This document shows, piece after piece, positions 43,595 to 51,743 of a DNA stretch of 64,000 bases (its first letter is position 1; each line of letters opens with the position of its first letter). The stretch spans positions 992,001 through 1,056,000 of the forward strand of contig CBDDII010000003.1 of the NCBI GenBank assembly GCA_965228905.1. The letters run 5' to 3'. Source of the DNA: CALKXV01 sp965228905 (GTDB lineage Bacteria > Pseudomonadota > Alphaproteobacteria > Rhodobacterales > Rhodobacteraceae). Both the position numbers and the translations under genes were made by a program. The notes below the pieces were generated by a model, which saw only the letters and a program-made list of their open reading frames with translations, was not told where the DNA came from and did not search any database.

Positions 43595-43756
43595 GTCTTA
43601 AATCTGTAGTTGCGTTTTGTGCCTTCCCTACTGTGGCCCGAAAAATTGGCAGGAGTATGGCACACAAACCTTGGTGTAGTCTGCAGCATCAAGCACTAAG
43701 GACTCAAAGCAGTCATTGGCCCGCTTCGAAATGCCCGCCGCCCCGACCTTACCCGA

Positions 43757-45130
43757 TCACGAAAACACCTTGGTCAGCGCCTTGTCGACGGCGGCGGTGA
43801 TTTCGTCGATGTCGTCGGCGGTGGAAATCAGGGCGGGCGAGAAGCAGAGTGTGTTGTTGTAGCCAGGAAGCGAGCGGTTGGTGGCGCCGATGATGACGCC
43901 CTGGGCCATGCAGTCGGCGACGACGGCCTGGACCTTTTTCTCGTCCGCGACCTCTTTCGTCTGACGATCTGCCACAAGTTCGGCACCGCAGAACAGCCCA
44001 AGCCCGCGCACGTCGCCGATGACGCGGTGCTTTTCCTGCAAGGCAAGAAGGTTGTCGATCAGTTGCGCACCGCGATCCTTGGTGTTCTGCAAGAGGCCTT
44101 CTTCCTCGATGATCGCGATGTTTTCAAGCGCTGCCGCCGGGCCTGCGGTGCAGCCGCCGAAAGTCGAGATGTCGCGGAAATAATTCAGGGGATCACTGGC
44201 GTCGTCCTTGAATTGGGCAAAGACTTCTTCGGTCGTGACCATGCAGGCGATCGCGGCATAGCCCGAGGCGACGCCCTTGGCCATGGTCACGAAGTCGGGT
44301 TTGATGCCGTAGTGCTGGAAGCCGAACCATTCGCCGGTGCGTCCGACGCCGCAGACCACCTCGTCGATGTGCAGAAGGATGTCGTACTTCTTGCAGATCT
44401 CGCCGACGCGCTGCCAATAACCTTCGGGGGGCGTGATGACGCCGCCGCCTGCGGTGACGGGTTCAAGGCAGAGACCGCCCACGGTGTCGGGGCCTTCGCG
44501 CAGGATCACGTCTTCGATCTGGTCAGCGGCCCATTCGCCGTAATTCTCGGTTTCGACCTGGGCGCGGTATTCAAGGCAGTGGGGCACTTCGACGAAGCCG
44601 GGCGTATAGGGGCCGTATTGGGCGTTGCGTTCGGGCTGACCGCCCGCCGAGAGGCAAGCGATGGTGGTGCCGTGATAATCACGCTCGCGGAAGAGGATCT
44701 TGTGCTTTTTACCGCCGTACTTTTTGTGGGCGATCTGGCGGATCATCTTGAAGGCTTTCTCGTTCGCCTCGGATCCTGAGTTGGTGTAGTAGACGCGGGT
44801 GAGGCCGGGCATTTTGGCGGTAAGTTGTTCGGCGAATTTCGCGCCGGGGATCGAGCCTGCGGAGCCTGCGAAATAGGGCATCTGCAAAAGCTGGTCGCGC
44901 ACGGCGTTGGCGATGCGTTCGCGCCCGTAGCCGACATTGACGGTCCAGACCCCGCCCGAGACCGCGTCGAGGTGTTCCTTGCCGGTCGCGTCCCAGACGC
45001 GCATCCCCTTGCCTTCGACCATTACGCGGGGGTCGATGGTTTCAAACGGTTTGTGCTGGATCAGGTGATGCCAGACGTTCTTGCGGTCGGCTTCGATGAC
45101 GTCGCTGATGTCGTTGGGGACGATGGCCAT
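43757..45130 (-). CDS. Class III aminotransferase, taurine--pyruvate aminotransferase-like
   Basis: A 457-residue PLP enzyme. The N terminus DRKNVWHHLIQHKPFE, then GKGMRVWDATGKEHLDAVSGGVWTVNVGYG is very like taurine--pyruvate aminotransferase (Tpa), which makes sulfoacetaldehyde and alanine. Fold-type motifs: NSGSEANEKAFKM (pyrophosphate cup), DYHGTT, IDEVVCGVGRTGEWFG, and PLP lysine in TMAKGVASGY. Other class III aminotransferases cannot be ruled out. ATG 45130 with AAGGG upstream; a longer reading extends into non-coding sequence. No xsc or taurine transporter is in the window, but a TauR-type operator is at 39498. Confidence 0.8.
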   Translation of the reverse strand: MAIVPNDISDVIEADRKNVWHHLIQHKPFETIDPRVMVEGKGMRVWDATGKEHLDAVSGGVWTVNVGYGRERIANAVRDQLLQMPYFAGSAGSIPGAKFAEQLTAKMPGLTRVYYTNSGSEANEKAFKMIRQIAHKKYGGKKHKILFRERDYHGTTIACLSAGGQPERNAQYGPYTPGFVEVPHCLEYRAQVETENYGEWAADQIEDVILREGPDTVGGLCLEPVTAGGGVITPPEGYWQRVGEICKKYDILLHIDEVVCGVGRTGEWFGFQHYGIKPDFVTMAKGVASGYAAIACMVTTEEVFAQFKDDASDPLNYFRDISTFGGCTAGPAAALENIAIIEEEGLLQNTKDRGAQLIDNLLALQEKHRVIGDVRGLGLFCGAELVADRQTKEVADEKKVQAVVADCMAQGVIIGATNRSLPGYNNTLCFSPALISTADDIDEITAAVDKALTKVFS

Positions 45131-45480
45131 AAGAGAACCCTTTTCAGAAAACCTGCACCAATCTGAGGTTAATCCCGGCGATGGAATAGGGCCAGAGCCG
45201 CTGTGGCGGTAGGGCCAGATTTTGCGCGAATCGCGATGGTGCGGGTTTTCGGGACTTTTGAGCCGGGGCGTTGACAATGTGGCAGAAACGAGGCGGTTGT
45301 TCGCATTTCCGCCATGATTTTGCGGGTTTTTTACCGCAATTGGGCGTCTGGTGCCGTTTCCCTTGGTCGGCGTTAACCATTCGTTTACCTCTCCGGCGTC
45401 CCACGGCGGGTCTGCCAGTGTTCGGCGGACCGGGTGTCCGAGGGTAACGAGTGAGCGTATTAACGATGGAGGGACATTTG
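45131..45480. other. Intergenic region between the aminotransferase and Flp-like genes
   Basis: No gene seen. It holds divergent control sequences for both neighbours, including the CtrA-like box at 45373 and the GGAGGG ribosome-binding site of the pilin gene. Confidence 0.5.
45373..45387. promoter_or_regulatory. CtrA-like box upstream of the Flp-like gene
   Basis: TTAA-CCATTCG-TTTA has the CtrA spacing with one mismatch in the second half, and starts TTAACCAT, the preferred left half. It lies about 95 bp before the Flp-like start. CtrA controls pilA in Caulobacter. Confidence 0.5.
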
Positions 45481-45660
45481 ATGTTCAACGCTTTTCTGAA
45501 AGACGAATCCGGCGCGGTCACGGTTGACTGGGTTGTTCTGACTGCTGCTGTTGTCGGCTTGGGCCTGGCTGTTCTGTTGTCCGTTGGTGGCGGCACGCAG
45601 ACCTTTGCCAACAAGGTTTCGAGCCATATGTCGACGCAGGATGTGACCACCTCTTACTGA
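45481..45660 (+). CDS. Flp-like type IVb pilin or small membrane protein
   Basis: A 59-residue protein. After a short basic/polar lead (MFNAFLKDESG) comes AVTVDWVVLTAAVVGLGLAVLLS, a hydrophobic helix following Gly, like class III (Flp) prepilins, which have G/A then a Glu or Asp near +5 (here D). The C-terminal tail is polar. ATG 45481 follows GGAGGG; an in-frame GTG at 45451 gives ten more residues. No tad/cpa genes are nearby, so it is an orphan pilin if real. It is followed by a terminator. Confidence 0.75.
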   Translation: MFNAFLKDESGAVTVDWVVLTAAVVGLGLAVLLSVGGGTQTFANKVSSHMSTQDVTTSY

Positions 45661-45686
45661 GGTTCGCGCATCCACGACATGCCAGG

Positions 45687-45712
45687 GGGCTGCGCATTTG
45701 CGCGGCCCTTTT
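45687..45712 (+). terminator. Rho-independent terminator after the Flp-like gene
   Basis: GGGCTGCGC (45687-45695), loop ATTT, GCGCGGCCC (45700-45708) pair with one T-G wobble and are followed by TTTT. Confidence 0.8.
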
Positions 45713-45764
45713 CGTTTCAAGGCCGTGTCACAGTTTGGGCAGAAAGCTCGGGTAACATCGAGGC

Positions 45765-46424
45765 ATGACAGAGGACATTCACCCGTCGAAACGGATCCCG
45801 ACCGATGCAGAGGTTGCGTTCATCCTGAAGAATGCCGGGCGCATTCAGGATTGGGAGGGGCGTGCGGGGCAGGCTTTTACACGGTTGCGCAATTCCAGTG
45901 CGGATGGCGACCGGGTGCGCGCGACCTATGAGAGGTGGGTGAACAAGGGACGCGAGGAACACGGGCCCCATTGTCCGTTGCAGGCGGTGACGGGATATGC
46001 CGTCTGGGCGCTGCGCGACGATGATGACAGCGAGGGCGCGAAGGCGCTGCGCAAGGTCCATGGTTTTCTGGAGGCGCTGACCGAGATCACCATGCGGGTG
46101 CATCACACCTACATGGACGAGATGCTGGAAACGCAAAGGGGCGGGGCGTTTTACGCGCTGGAGATCGACGCCGAGGCGGTTCGGATCGGTGCTGCGTATG
46201 ATTATGACCCGGGCGTTGCCTTTGAGGCGATGGATGAAGCGGTGCGGATTTACCTTGCGCGTGCGGGCCGGGACGTGGCGCGGCGCGAACCGATTTCGGA
46301 TGAGGCTTTGAGCCGGGCGTTTCGCGACGGCATGAAGGAAATGACCGAAGGTTTTGTCGACCACATGCGGGCTGAGACGGGTGTCGAGTTCACCACTGTC
46401 CGGCTGGGGCGGTTTCTGGAGTAG
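45765..46424 (+). CDS. Conserved-looking cytoplasmic protein, unknown function
   Basis: A 219-residue protein with no signal peptide or membrane helix. It is charged and mostly helical; notable stretches are HGPHCPLQAVTGYAVWALRDD and EALTEITMRVHHTYMDEML with several histidines, and PISDEALSRAFRDGMKEMTEGF. I recognise no family. Codon use matches the host. ATG 45765. A triple hairpin follows its stop. Confidence 0.75.
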   Translation: MTEDIHPSKRIPTDAEVAFILKNAGRIQDWEGRAGQAFTRLRNSSADGDRVRATYERWVNKGREEHGPHCPLQAVTGYAVWALRDDDDSEGAKALRKVHGFLEALTEITMRVHHTYMDEMLETQRGGAFYALEIDAEAVRIGAAYDYDPGVAFEAMDEAVRIYLARAGRDVARREPISDEALSRAFRDGMKEMTEGFVDHMRAETGVEFTTVRLGRFLE

Positions 46425-46434
46425 GTGGCCGGGG

Positions 46435-46504
46435 CCAGTTTCCGATGCGGAAACTGGTTGGAAAATGTCGCATTTTCCATTGCGAAGTCCGCGACGGACT
46501 TCGC
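46435..46504. repeat. Three consecutive perfect hairpins between convergent genes
   Basis: Hairpin 1: CCAGTTTCCG-ATG-CGGAAACTGG (46435-46457). Hairpin 2: TGGAAAATG-TCG-CATTTTCCA (46459-46479). Hairpin 3: GCGAAGTCCG-CGA-CGGACTTCGC (46482-46504). Each has a 9- or 10-bp perfect stem and a 3-base loop, separated by 1-2 bp. They sit between the 3' ends of two convergent genes and end at the stop codon of the TlpA-like gene. They probably stabilise or terminate both mRNAs, or are a mobile palindromic element. Confidence 0.85.
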
Positions 46505-47062
46505 CTAGCTGTTCGTATTTTCCAAAAGGGTTCGGATGATCGCCTTGGCACTGTCCGAGTTCCATTCCGCATCGCCGCGCATCCGGGCGATTTCCCGGCC
46601 CTCTTCGTCAAGGATCAGCGTGATCGGCAGGCCAAGGACGGCCATGTCACGGGCAAGTCTCTGCTTGGGGTCAAGGTAAAGCGGGAGGTTGTCGACCTCG
46701 ATATCGGCCAGGAATTTCCGGATGCCGGGGACCGAGTTGCGCCCGGTGGCGATGGTGACGACCTCGAATTCCTCGCCGCCGAATTCGGACTGCAATTCCG
46801 ACAGCATCGGCATTTCCTTGCGGCAAGGCGCACACCAGGTTGCCCAGAAGTTGACCAGCACGGTTTTGCCCTTGAAATCGGCCAGGGTGAATGTGCCGCC
46901 GTCGGGGTCGGTGAAGGCCTGTTCGGACACCGGCGTCGGGTCCGAAAAGGCGAGCTTTTTCATCGTACCTTCGCGCAGGGCCTCAAGCTGTGCCGTATCT
47001 GCCAGCGCGGCATTTGCGAAAAGGGCAAGGCCCGTGTAGAGGACGGCGAAGAAAACACGCAT
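46505..47062 (-). CDS. TlpA/ResA-like periplasmic thioredoxin
   Basis: A 185-residue exported thiol-disulfide protein. Residues 1-21 are a signal peptide (ALFANAALA). The thioredoxin fold has LVNFWATWCAPCRKEMPML with the CAPC redox motif near residues 76-79, and LGLPITLILDEEG with the cis-proline. Family members reduce cytochrome c or assembly-factor disulfides. ATG 47062. It is divergent from argH (22 bp between start codons). Confidence 0.9.
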   Translation of the reverse strand: MRVFFAVLYTGLALFANAALADTAQLEALREGTMKKLAFSDPTPVSEQAFTDPDGGTFTLADFKGKTVLVNFWATWCAPCRKEMPMLSELQSEFGGEEFEVVTIATGRNSVPGIRKFLADIEVDNLPLYLDPKQRLARDMAVLGLPITLILDEEGREIARMRGDAEWNSDSAKAIIRTLLENTNS

Positions 47063-47084
47063 TCAATTCCCTTTCGGTGACGCC

Positions 47085-48473
47085 ATGAACGACGACGCGA
47101 ACAAGATGTGGGGCGGGCGCTTTGCTGCCGGGCCGGACGCCATCATGGAGGCGATCAACGCCTCGATCGGCTATGACCAGCGCCTGGCGCACCAGGACAT
47201 CGAAGGTTCACGCGCCCATGCGGCCATGCTGGCTGCCACGGGCATCCTGAGTGATAACGATGCCGAGGCGATCCGGGAAGGGCTGCTCACGGTCTTGTCA
47301 GAGATCGAAGCGGGAACGTTTCAGTTCAGCACGGCGCTGGAAGACATCCACATGAACGTGGAGGCGCGGCTGAAAGAGGTGATCGGCGAGCCTGCGGGGC
47401 GGCTGCACACGGGTCGGTCGCGGAACGATCAGGTGGCGACGGATTTCCGGCTTTGGGTGCGCGATCAGTGCGACGCGGCGGTCGCGGGGATCGAGGCCCT
47501 GCAACGCGCACTTTTGGCGCAGGCCAGGGCCGGGGCCGATTGGGTGATGCCGGGGTTCACCCATTTGCAGACGGCGCAACCTGTCACTTGGGGTCATCAC
47601 ATGATGGCCTATGTGGAAATGCTGGGCCGCGATGCGGGGCGGTTTGCCGATGCGAGGGTGCGGATGAACGAATCTCCGCTTGGCGCGGCGGCGCTGGCGG
47701 GCACGTCCTTTCCGATTGATCGGAAGATGACGGCGGATCTTTTGGGCTTTGACCGGCCTATGGCCAATTCGCTGGATGCGGTGGCGGACCGGGATTTCGC
47801 GCTGGAGTTTCTTTCGGCGGCGACGCTCTGTGCGATGCATCTGTCGCGCCTTGCCGAGGAACTGGTGATCTGGTCGTCGGCGCAATTTCGCTTTGTCACC
47901 ATGTCGGATCGGTTCTCGACCGGGTCGTCGATCATGCCGCAGAAGAAGAACCCCGATGCCGCCGAACTGGTGCGGGCCAAGATAGGGCGGATCGTGGGGG
48001 CGACGGTCGGCTTGTTCACGGTGATGAAGGGCCTGCCCTTGGCCTATTCCAAGGACATGCAGGAAGACAAGGAACAGGTGTTCGACGCCGCCGACAACCT
48101 GATGCTGTCGCTTGCGGCAATGGCGGGCATGGTCGGCGACATGAGTGCCAACCCGGATGCCCTGCGCGCTGCGGCCTCGTCCGGTTTTTCCACCGCGACC
48201 GATCTGGCCGACTGGCTGGTGCGCGAGGCGGGGTTGCCGTTTCGCGATGCGCACCACGTCACCGGGAGCCTTGTCGCCCTGGCCGAGAAAGAGGGCAAGG
48301 ATTTGCCTGAATTGACTTTGGAGCAGATGAAATCCGCTCACGATGCTATTACCGAGGGCGTGCTTGACGTGCTGGGAGTGGACAACTCGGTCAAAAGCCG
48401 CACATCCTATGGCGGCACCGCACCGGATCAGGTGCGGGCGCAAATCGCCCTTTGGGAGGAACGTTTGGCATGA
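47085..48473 (+). CDS. argH: Argininosuccinate lyase
   Basis: A 462-residue enzyme that splits argininosuccinate to arginine and fumarate, the last step of arginine synthesis. Sequence signatures: MWGGRFAAGPDAIMEAINASIG at the N terminus, GRLHTGRSRNDQVATDFRLWVR, GFTHLQTAQPVTWGHH and the family loop STGSSIMPQKKNPDAAELVR containing the catalytic serine. ATG 47085. The stop overlaps by four bases the start of a tiny lipoprotein gene, beginning a coupled series of small genes. Confidence 0.97.
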   Translation: MNDDANKMWGGRFAAGPDAIMEAINASIGYDQRLAHQDIEGSRAHAAMLAATGILSDNDAEAIREGLLTVLSEIEAGTFQFSTALEDIHMNVEARLKEVIGEPAGRLHTGRSRNDQVATDFRLWVRDQCDAAVAGIEALQRALLAQARAGADWVMPGFTHLQTAQPVTWGHHMMAYVEMLGRDAGRFADARVRMNESPLGAAALAGTSFPIDRKMTADLLGFDRPMANSLDAVADRDFALEFLSAATLCAMHLSRLAEELVIWSSAQFRFVTMSDRFSTGSSIMPQKKNPDAAELVRAKIGRIVGATVGLFTVMKGLPLAYSKDMQEDKEQVFDAADNLMLSLAAMAGMVGDMSANPDALRAAASSGFSTATDLADWLVREAGLPFRDAHHVTGSLVALAEKEGKDLPELTLEQMKSAHDAITEGVLDVLGVDNSVKSRTSYGGTAPDQVRAQIALWEERLA

Positions 48474-48622
48474 GATGTTTGGCAGTCACGGCTTTGATGC
48501 TGGTCGCCGGGTGCGAAAACCCGACGCTGGGCATCGGAACGACGATCAGTTCCAGCGGCGTCAGCGTGTCGCCCGTGTTGTCGGGGCGCCTGGGCGATGT
48601 CGGCGTGGCGGTGTCGCCATGA
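48470..48622 (+). CDS. Tiny lipoprotein (50 aa) coupled to argH
   Basis: Reads MRCLAVTALMLVAGC followed by a Gly/Ser/Val-rich tail. VAGC is a lipobox. The ATG overlaps the argH stop (ATGA, 48470-48473) and the next gene starts in its stop (48619-48622). The mature part (about 36 residues) has repeated SVSP/GVSVSP-like elements. Function unknown. Confidence 0.75.
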   Translation: MRCLAVTALMLVAGCENPTLGIGTTISSSGVSVSPVLSGRLGDVGVAVSP

Positions 48623-48750
48623 GGGCGCTGGCGGTGATGGCCGCGCTGGCGTTGGCCGCATGTGGCGTTGACGGCGAGCCGCACGCCAAGGAGCCGGGGC
48701 TTGCCGTGTCGGGGACAGTCAGCATCGGTGTGGCCGGAACCCTGGAATGA
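48619..48750 (+). CDS. Tiny lipoprotein (43 aa), LptM-like
   Basis: Reads MRALAVMAALALAAC followed by GVDGEPHAKEPG and a Gly/Val-rich tail ending GTLE. AAC lipobox plus CG-x-x-G-x-P resembles the small LptM/YifL lipoproteins that sit between amino-acid biosynthesis genes (argH, lysA, or dapF) and help LPS-transport assembly in E. coli. The assignment is by position and motif, so tentative. It overlaps both neighbours by four bases. Confidence 0.7.
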   Translation: MRALAVMAALALAACGVDGEPHAKEPGLAVSGTVSIGVAGTLE

Positions 48751-49064
48751 GCCCCCTGCGCCTGATCTACCTGTGTCTGGCGATCTGGGGCGCGGTTCAT
48801 CCGATGTATTACTTCTTTCGCTACATGGGCGAGACCGGCAGTGGGCTGTCGGGTCTGATTGATGCCTGGTACGTCAATGCCTCGACCACCGGGCTGGTCT
48901 GGGATCTGACCATTGCGGCCACTGCCCTGACCGTCTGGATCATTGCCGAGACATGGGTGCGGCGGAACTGGCTGGCGCTGGTGGCGATTCCGGCGACGTT
49001 CTGCATCGGGGTGAGTTGTGGGCTGCCGTTGTACCTGTTCCTGCGGACGCGGGATGTGGGGTAG
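48747..49064 (+). CDS. DUF2834 small membrane protein
   Basis: A 105-residue protein with three hydrophobic segments: LRLIYLCLAIWGAVHPMYYF, the VWDLTIAATALTVWIIAE region, and LALVAIPATFCIGVSCGLPLYLFL. The pattern matches DUF2834. ATG 48747 lies in the stop of the preceding lipoprotein gene. Function unknown; likely co-transcribed with argH. Confidence 0.8.
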   Translation: MSPLRLIYLCLAIWGAVHPMYYFFRYMGETGSGLSGLIDAWYVNASTTGLVWDLTIAATALTVWIIAETWVRRNWLALVAIPATFCIGVSCGLPLYLFLRTRDVG

Positions 49065-49113
49065 GGGCAAGGCTGGCGTCGACAGGCCGCAGAACCGGTG
49101 ATACGGGACGCCC

Positions 49114-49515
49114 ATGCGCAAGACACTGGTCGATACGGCGGCAACCATCGTCTTTTTCACAACCCTGGCCGCTTGGACAGAGCTTTACGTCGCGGGCATG
49201 GCCCCGGCCGACGTTCTGAAAACGAGGCTGACGATGATACCGCTCATGGTTTTTACCGGGCGACCCTATGGCCTTTGGCGGGACTGGTTCTTTCAGACCA
49301 CGAAACCGACCGTCGCATGGAGCAAGACCCTGATCGACGGCATCGCGTTTCTGAGCTTTCAATTGCCGGTCTATGCCCTGGTGCTTTTTCTCGTGGGAGC
49401 AGAAGGGGAAGAGATATTGTTGCTTCTTGCGTCGACCGCAGTGCTGATGCTTGTCGTGAGCCGCCCATTCGGCGTGTTTCTGGAATACACGCGCAGGTTC
49501 TTCCGGGTCGGGTGA
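49114..49515 (+). CDS. L-alanine exporter AlaE-like protein
   Basis: A 133-residue inner-membrane protein, about four helices. TRLTMIPLMVFTGRPYGLWRDW matches the AlaE signature region (small inner-membrane alanine exporter), and FQLPVYALVLFLVGA corresponds to the next helix. It would export excess alanine, for example alanine from pyruvate-dependent transaminases, though that is inference. ATG 49114. Convergent with the OsmC gene. Confidence 0.8.
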   Translation: MRKTLVDTAATIVFFTTLAAWTELYVAGMAPADVLKTRLTMIPLMVFTGRPYGLWRDWFFQTTKPTVAWSKTLIDGIAFLSFQLPVYALVLFLVGAEGEEILLLLASTAVLMLVVSRPFGVFLEYTRRFFRVG

Positions 49516-49524
49516 CAGGGGCGT

Positions 49525-49971
49525 TCAGTTCACCACCACCTCGGACCGGATCGAGTTCGCGATGAAGCACTTCTGGTGTGCTTCGTGGTGCAGGCTGGCC
49601 AGCGTCTCGGTGTCGGGCGCGTCGCCGTCCCATTCGATGATCGGGTAGAGATCGACGCGGGTGATCCAGGGGTTCGGGGTGCCTTCCATCCGCGCGACGG
49701 CCTTGTCGGTGTAGCGGGCAACGGCAAAACCTGCGCGTCTGGCGAGATCGAGGAACCACAGCATGTGGCAGGACGAGACCGAAGCGGTGAAGGCCTCTTC
49801 GGGGTCCACCGCGCTGTCGTCTGAAAAGGGCAAGGGGACGGAGAGGGGCGAGGACGAACCGCGTACCACCGCGCCGCCGTCAAAGACCCAGTCGTGGGCG
49901 CGGGAATAGCGGCCTTTTCTGAAATCGCCGTCGCAGGTCCAGTGGACGGTGGCGGTGTATTCGTGGGTCAT
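49525..49971 (-). CDS. OsmC/Ohr-family protein
   Basis: A 148-residue peroxidase-type fold. SSPLSVPLPFSDDSAVDPEEAFTASVSSCHMLWFLDLARRAG contains the SSCHM cysteine of the OsmC family, and a second cysteine HQKCFIANSI completes the redox pair. Such proteins reduce organic peroxides. ATG 49971 overlaps the stop of the preceding GFA-like gene (ATGA, 49968-49971). Confidence 0.88.
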   Translation of the reverse strand: MTHEYTATVHWTCDGDFRKGRYSRAHDWVFDGGAVVRGSSSPLSVPLPFSDDSAVDPEEAFTASVSSCHMLWFLDLARRAGFAVARYTDKAVARMEGTPNPWITRVDLYPIIEWDGDAPDTETLASLHHEAHQKCFIANSIRSEVVVN

Positions 49972-50372
49972 GTCATCAACTCGCTGTTCAGGCTTTTGAT
50001 ATGTCTTGGTAAATTGTGGGTGCCTTCGAACCAGGGCACGGTTTCGCGGCAGTAGATGTGGGCGGTCGGGTGATAGAGCGACCGGTCGATCAGGCTGGGG
50101 GCATAGAGATGCACCTCGTCTGGAAGTTTCGCGGTTTCGTAACTCATCGGCGTTCCGCAGGTCTTGCAGAACGATCTTTCGGCATGATCTGACGAGCGAT
50201 GAAAGCCCCGCGTTCCCGTCCAGCTTACCTTGTTTTTCGGCAGTCCGAACCAACTGACGTAATCGGCCCCTGCCGCACGCTGGCAATCCTCGCAATGGCA
50301 GAGCGCCGCCCAGAGCATGGGGGCTTCGCTGCGATACCGGACGTTTCCGCACATACACCGTCCTTCAATCAT
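49968..50372 (-). CDS. GFA/CENP-V-type zinc-binding protein
   Basis: A 134-residue protein of the GFA (glutathione-dependent formaldehyde-activating) fold. Metal-binding cysteines are in RCMCGNVRY, CHCEDCQRA and FCKTCGTPM. Despite the name, many members have no formaldehyde activity. ATG 50372. Transcriptionally first of a two-gene unit with osmC, divergent from lysA. Confidence 0.9.
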   Translation of the reverse strand: MIEGRCMCGNVRYRSEAPMLWAALCHCEDCQRAAGADYVSWFGLPKNKVSWTGTRGFHRSSDHAERSFCKTCGTPMSYETAKLPDEVHLYAPSLIDRSLYHPTAHIYCRETVPWFEGTHNLPRHIKSLNSELMT

Positions 50373-50438
50373 TTTAGCCTCGCTGTTGCAGGGGGGGTGT
50401 GTTGGCTCTATCACCGCAAGCCAACCCTGGGGAGTATG

Positions 50439-51710
50439 ATGGACCATTTTTTGTATCGCGACGGCATTCTTCATGCCGAGGATGTGCCCCTGCCCGAGAT
50501 TGCGGCCAATGTGGGCACGCCGTTCTATGTCTATTCCACCGCCACGCTTGAGCGGCACTTCCGCCTGTTCGACGAGGCTTTGGACGGGTTGGAGCATCTG
50601 GTCTGTTACGCGATGAAGGCCAATTCCAACCAGGCGGTTCTGACCCTGATGGCGCGGCTTGGTGCGGGCGTCGATGTTGTTTCTGGCGGAGAGTATCGCC
50701 GGGCAATCGCGGCTGGTTTTCCCGGGGATCGGATCGTCTTTTCCGGTGTCGGCAAGACGGCGGAAGAGATGGAACTGGCGCTGACCGGCGGCATTCGCCA
50801 GTTCAACGTCGAAAGCGAGCCCGAGATGGAGCGGCTTTCGGTGGTGGCCAGTGGTCTGGGCAAGGTCGCGCCGATCACCGTTCGGGTGAACCCGGATGTG
50901 GATGCGCGGACGCACGAAAAGATAGCGACCGGCAAGTATGACAACAAGTTCGGTATCCCGATCAGCCGGGCGCGCGAGGTCTATGCGCGTGCCGCCCAAT
51001 TGCCGGGGATCGAGGTCGTGGGCATCGACGTTCATATCGGTTCGCAACTGACCGAGTTGGAGCCTTTCGCGCAGGCTTACACGCTTGTCGCCAATCTGAC
51101 CGAGGCGCTGCGGGCCGATGGCCACGACATTCGCCGTCTGGACCTGGGCGGCGGATTGGGCATTCCTTATGAGCGGTCGAACGCCGCACCGCCCCTGCCG
51201 GTGGAATATGGCGAGGTCATCAAGCGCACCGTGGGGCATTTGGGCTGCGAGGTGGAGATCGAGCCGGGCCGCCTGATCGCGGGGAACGCCGGGTTGCTGG
51301 TTTCGGACGTGATCTATGTGAAAGAGGGCGAAGGGCGGCGGTTCCTGATCCTGGATGCCGCGATGAATGATCTGATCCGGCCCGCGATGTACGGGGCCTA
51401 TCACGACATCGTGCCGGTGGTGGAACCCGCCGCTGGGGTCGAGTTGAGCGAGTTCGACGTGGTCGGTCCGGTCTGCGAAACCGGCGATACCTTCACCCGT
51501 GGACGCCCCCTGCCGCCGTTGCAGGCGGGCGATCTGGTCGCGTTCCGCTCGGCGGGGGCTTACGGGGCTGTCATGGCTTCGGAATACAATTCGCGCCCGC
51601 TGATCCCCGAGGTTCTGGTGCATGGGCATCAATTTGCCGTCATCCGGTCACGTCCGACCTTTGACGAGATGATAAATCGCGATAGCATACCTTCATGGCT
51701 CGAGGGGTAG
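50439..51710 (+). CDS. lysA: Diaminopimelate decarboxylase
   Basis: A 423-residue PLP enzyme, final step of lysine synthesis. PLP-binding lysine is K60 in CYAMKANSN; HIGSQ, DLGGGLGIPY, EPGRLIAGNAG and CETGDTF are all family signatures. I use ATG 50439, 4 bp after GGGGAG; ATG 50436 precedes it by one codon. The longer open frame from 50199 runs across the GFA gene on the other strand and is not real. It is followed by the TIGR02302 gene after 33 bp. Confidence 0.96.
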   Translation: MDHFLYRDGILHAEDVPLPEIAANVGTPFYVYSTATLERHFRLFDEALDGLEHLVCYAMKANSNQAVLTLMARLGAGVDVVSGGEYRRAIAAGFPGDRIVFSGVGKTAEEMELALTGGIRQFNVESEPEMERLSVVASGLGKVAPITVRVNPDVDARTHEKIATGKYDNKFGIPISRAREVYARAAQLPGIEVVGIDVHIGSQLTELEPFAQAYTLVANLTEALRADGHDIRRLDLGGGLGIPYERSNAAPPLPVEYGEVIKRTVGHLGCEVEIEPGRLIAGNAGLLVSDVIYVKEGEGRRFLILDAAMNDLIRPAMYGAYHDIVPVVEPAAGVELSEFDVVGPVCETGDTFTRGRPLPPLQAGDLVAFRSAGAYGAVMASEYNSRPLIPEVLVHGHQFAVIRSRPTFDEMINRDSIPSWLEG

Positions 51711-51743
51711 GTTTTTCCGCGCCCCGGCCCTAGATAGGAACCC

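Noticed and set aside
49968..51632. A 554-codon minus-strand frame whose start lies opposite lysA
   Set aside because: Only the last 134 codons (ATG 50372) form the GFA-like gene; the upstream part is antisense to lysA.
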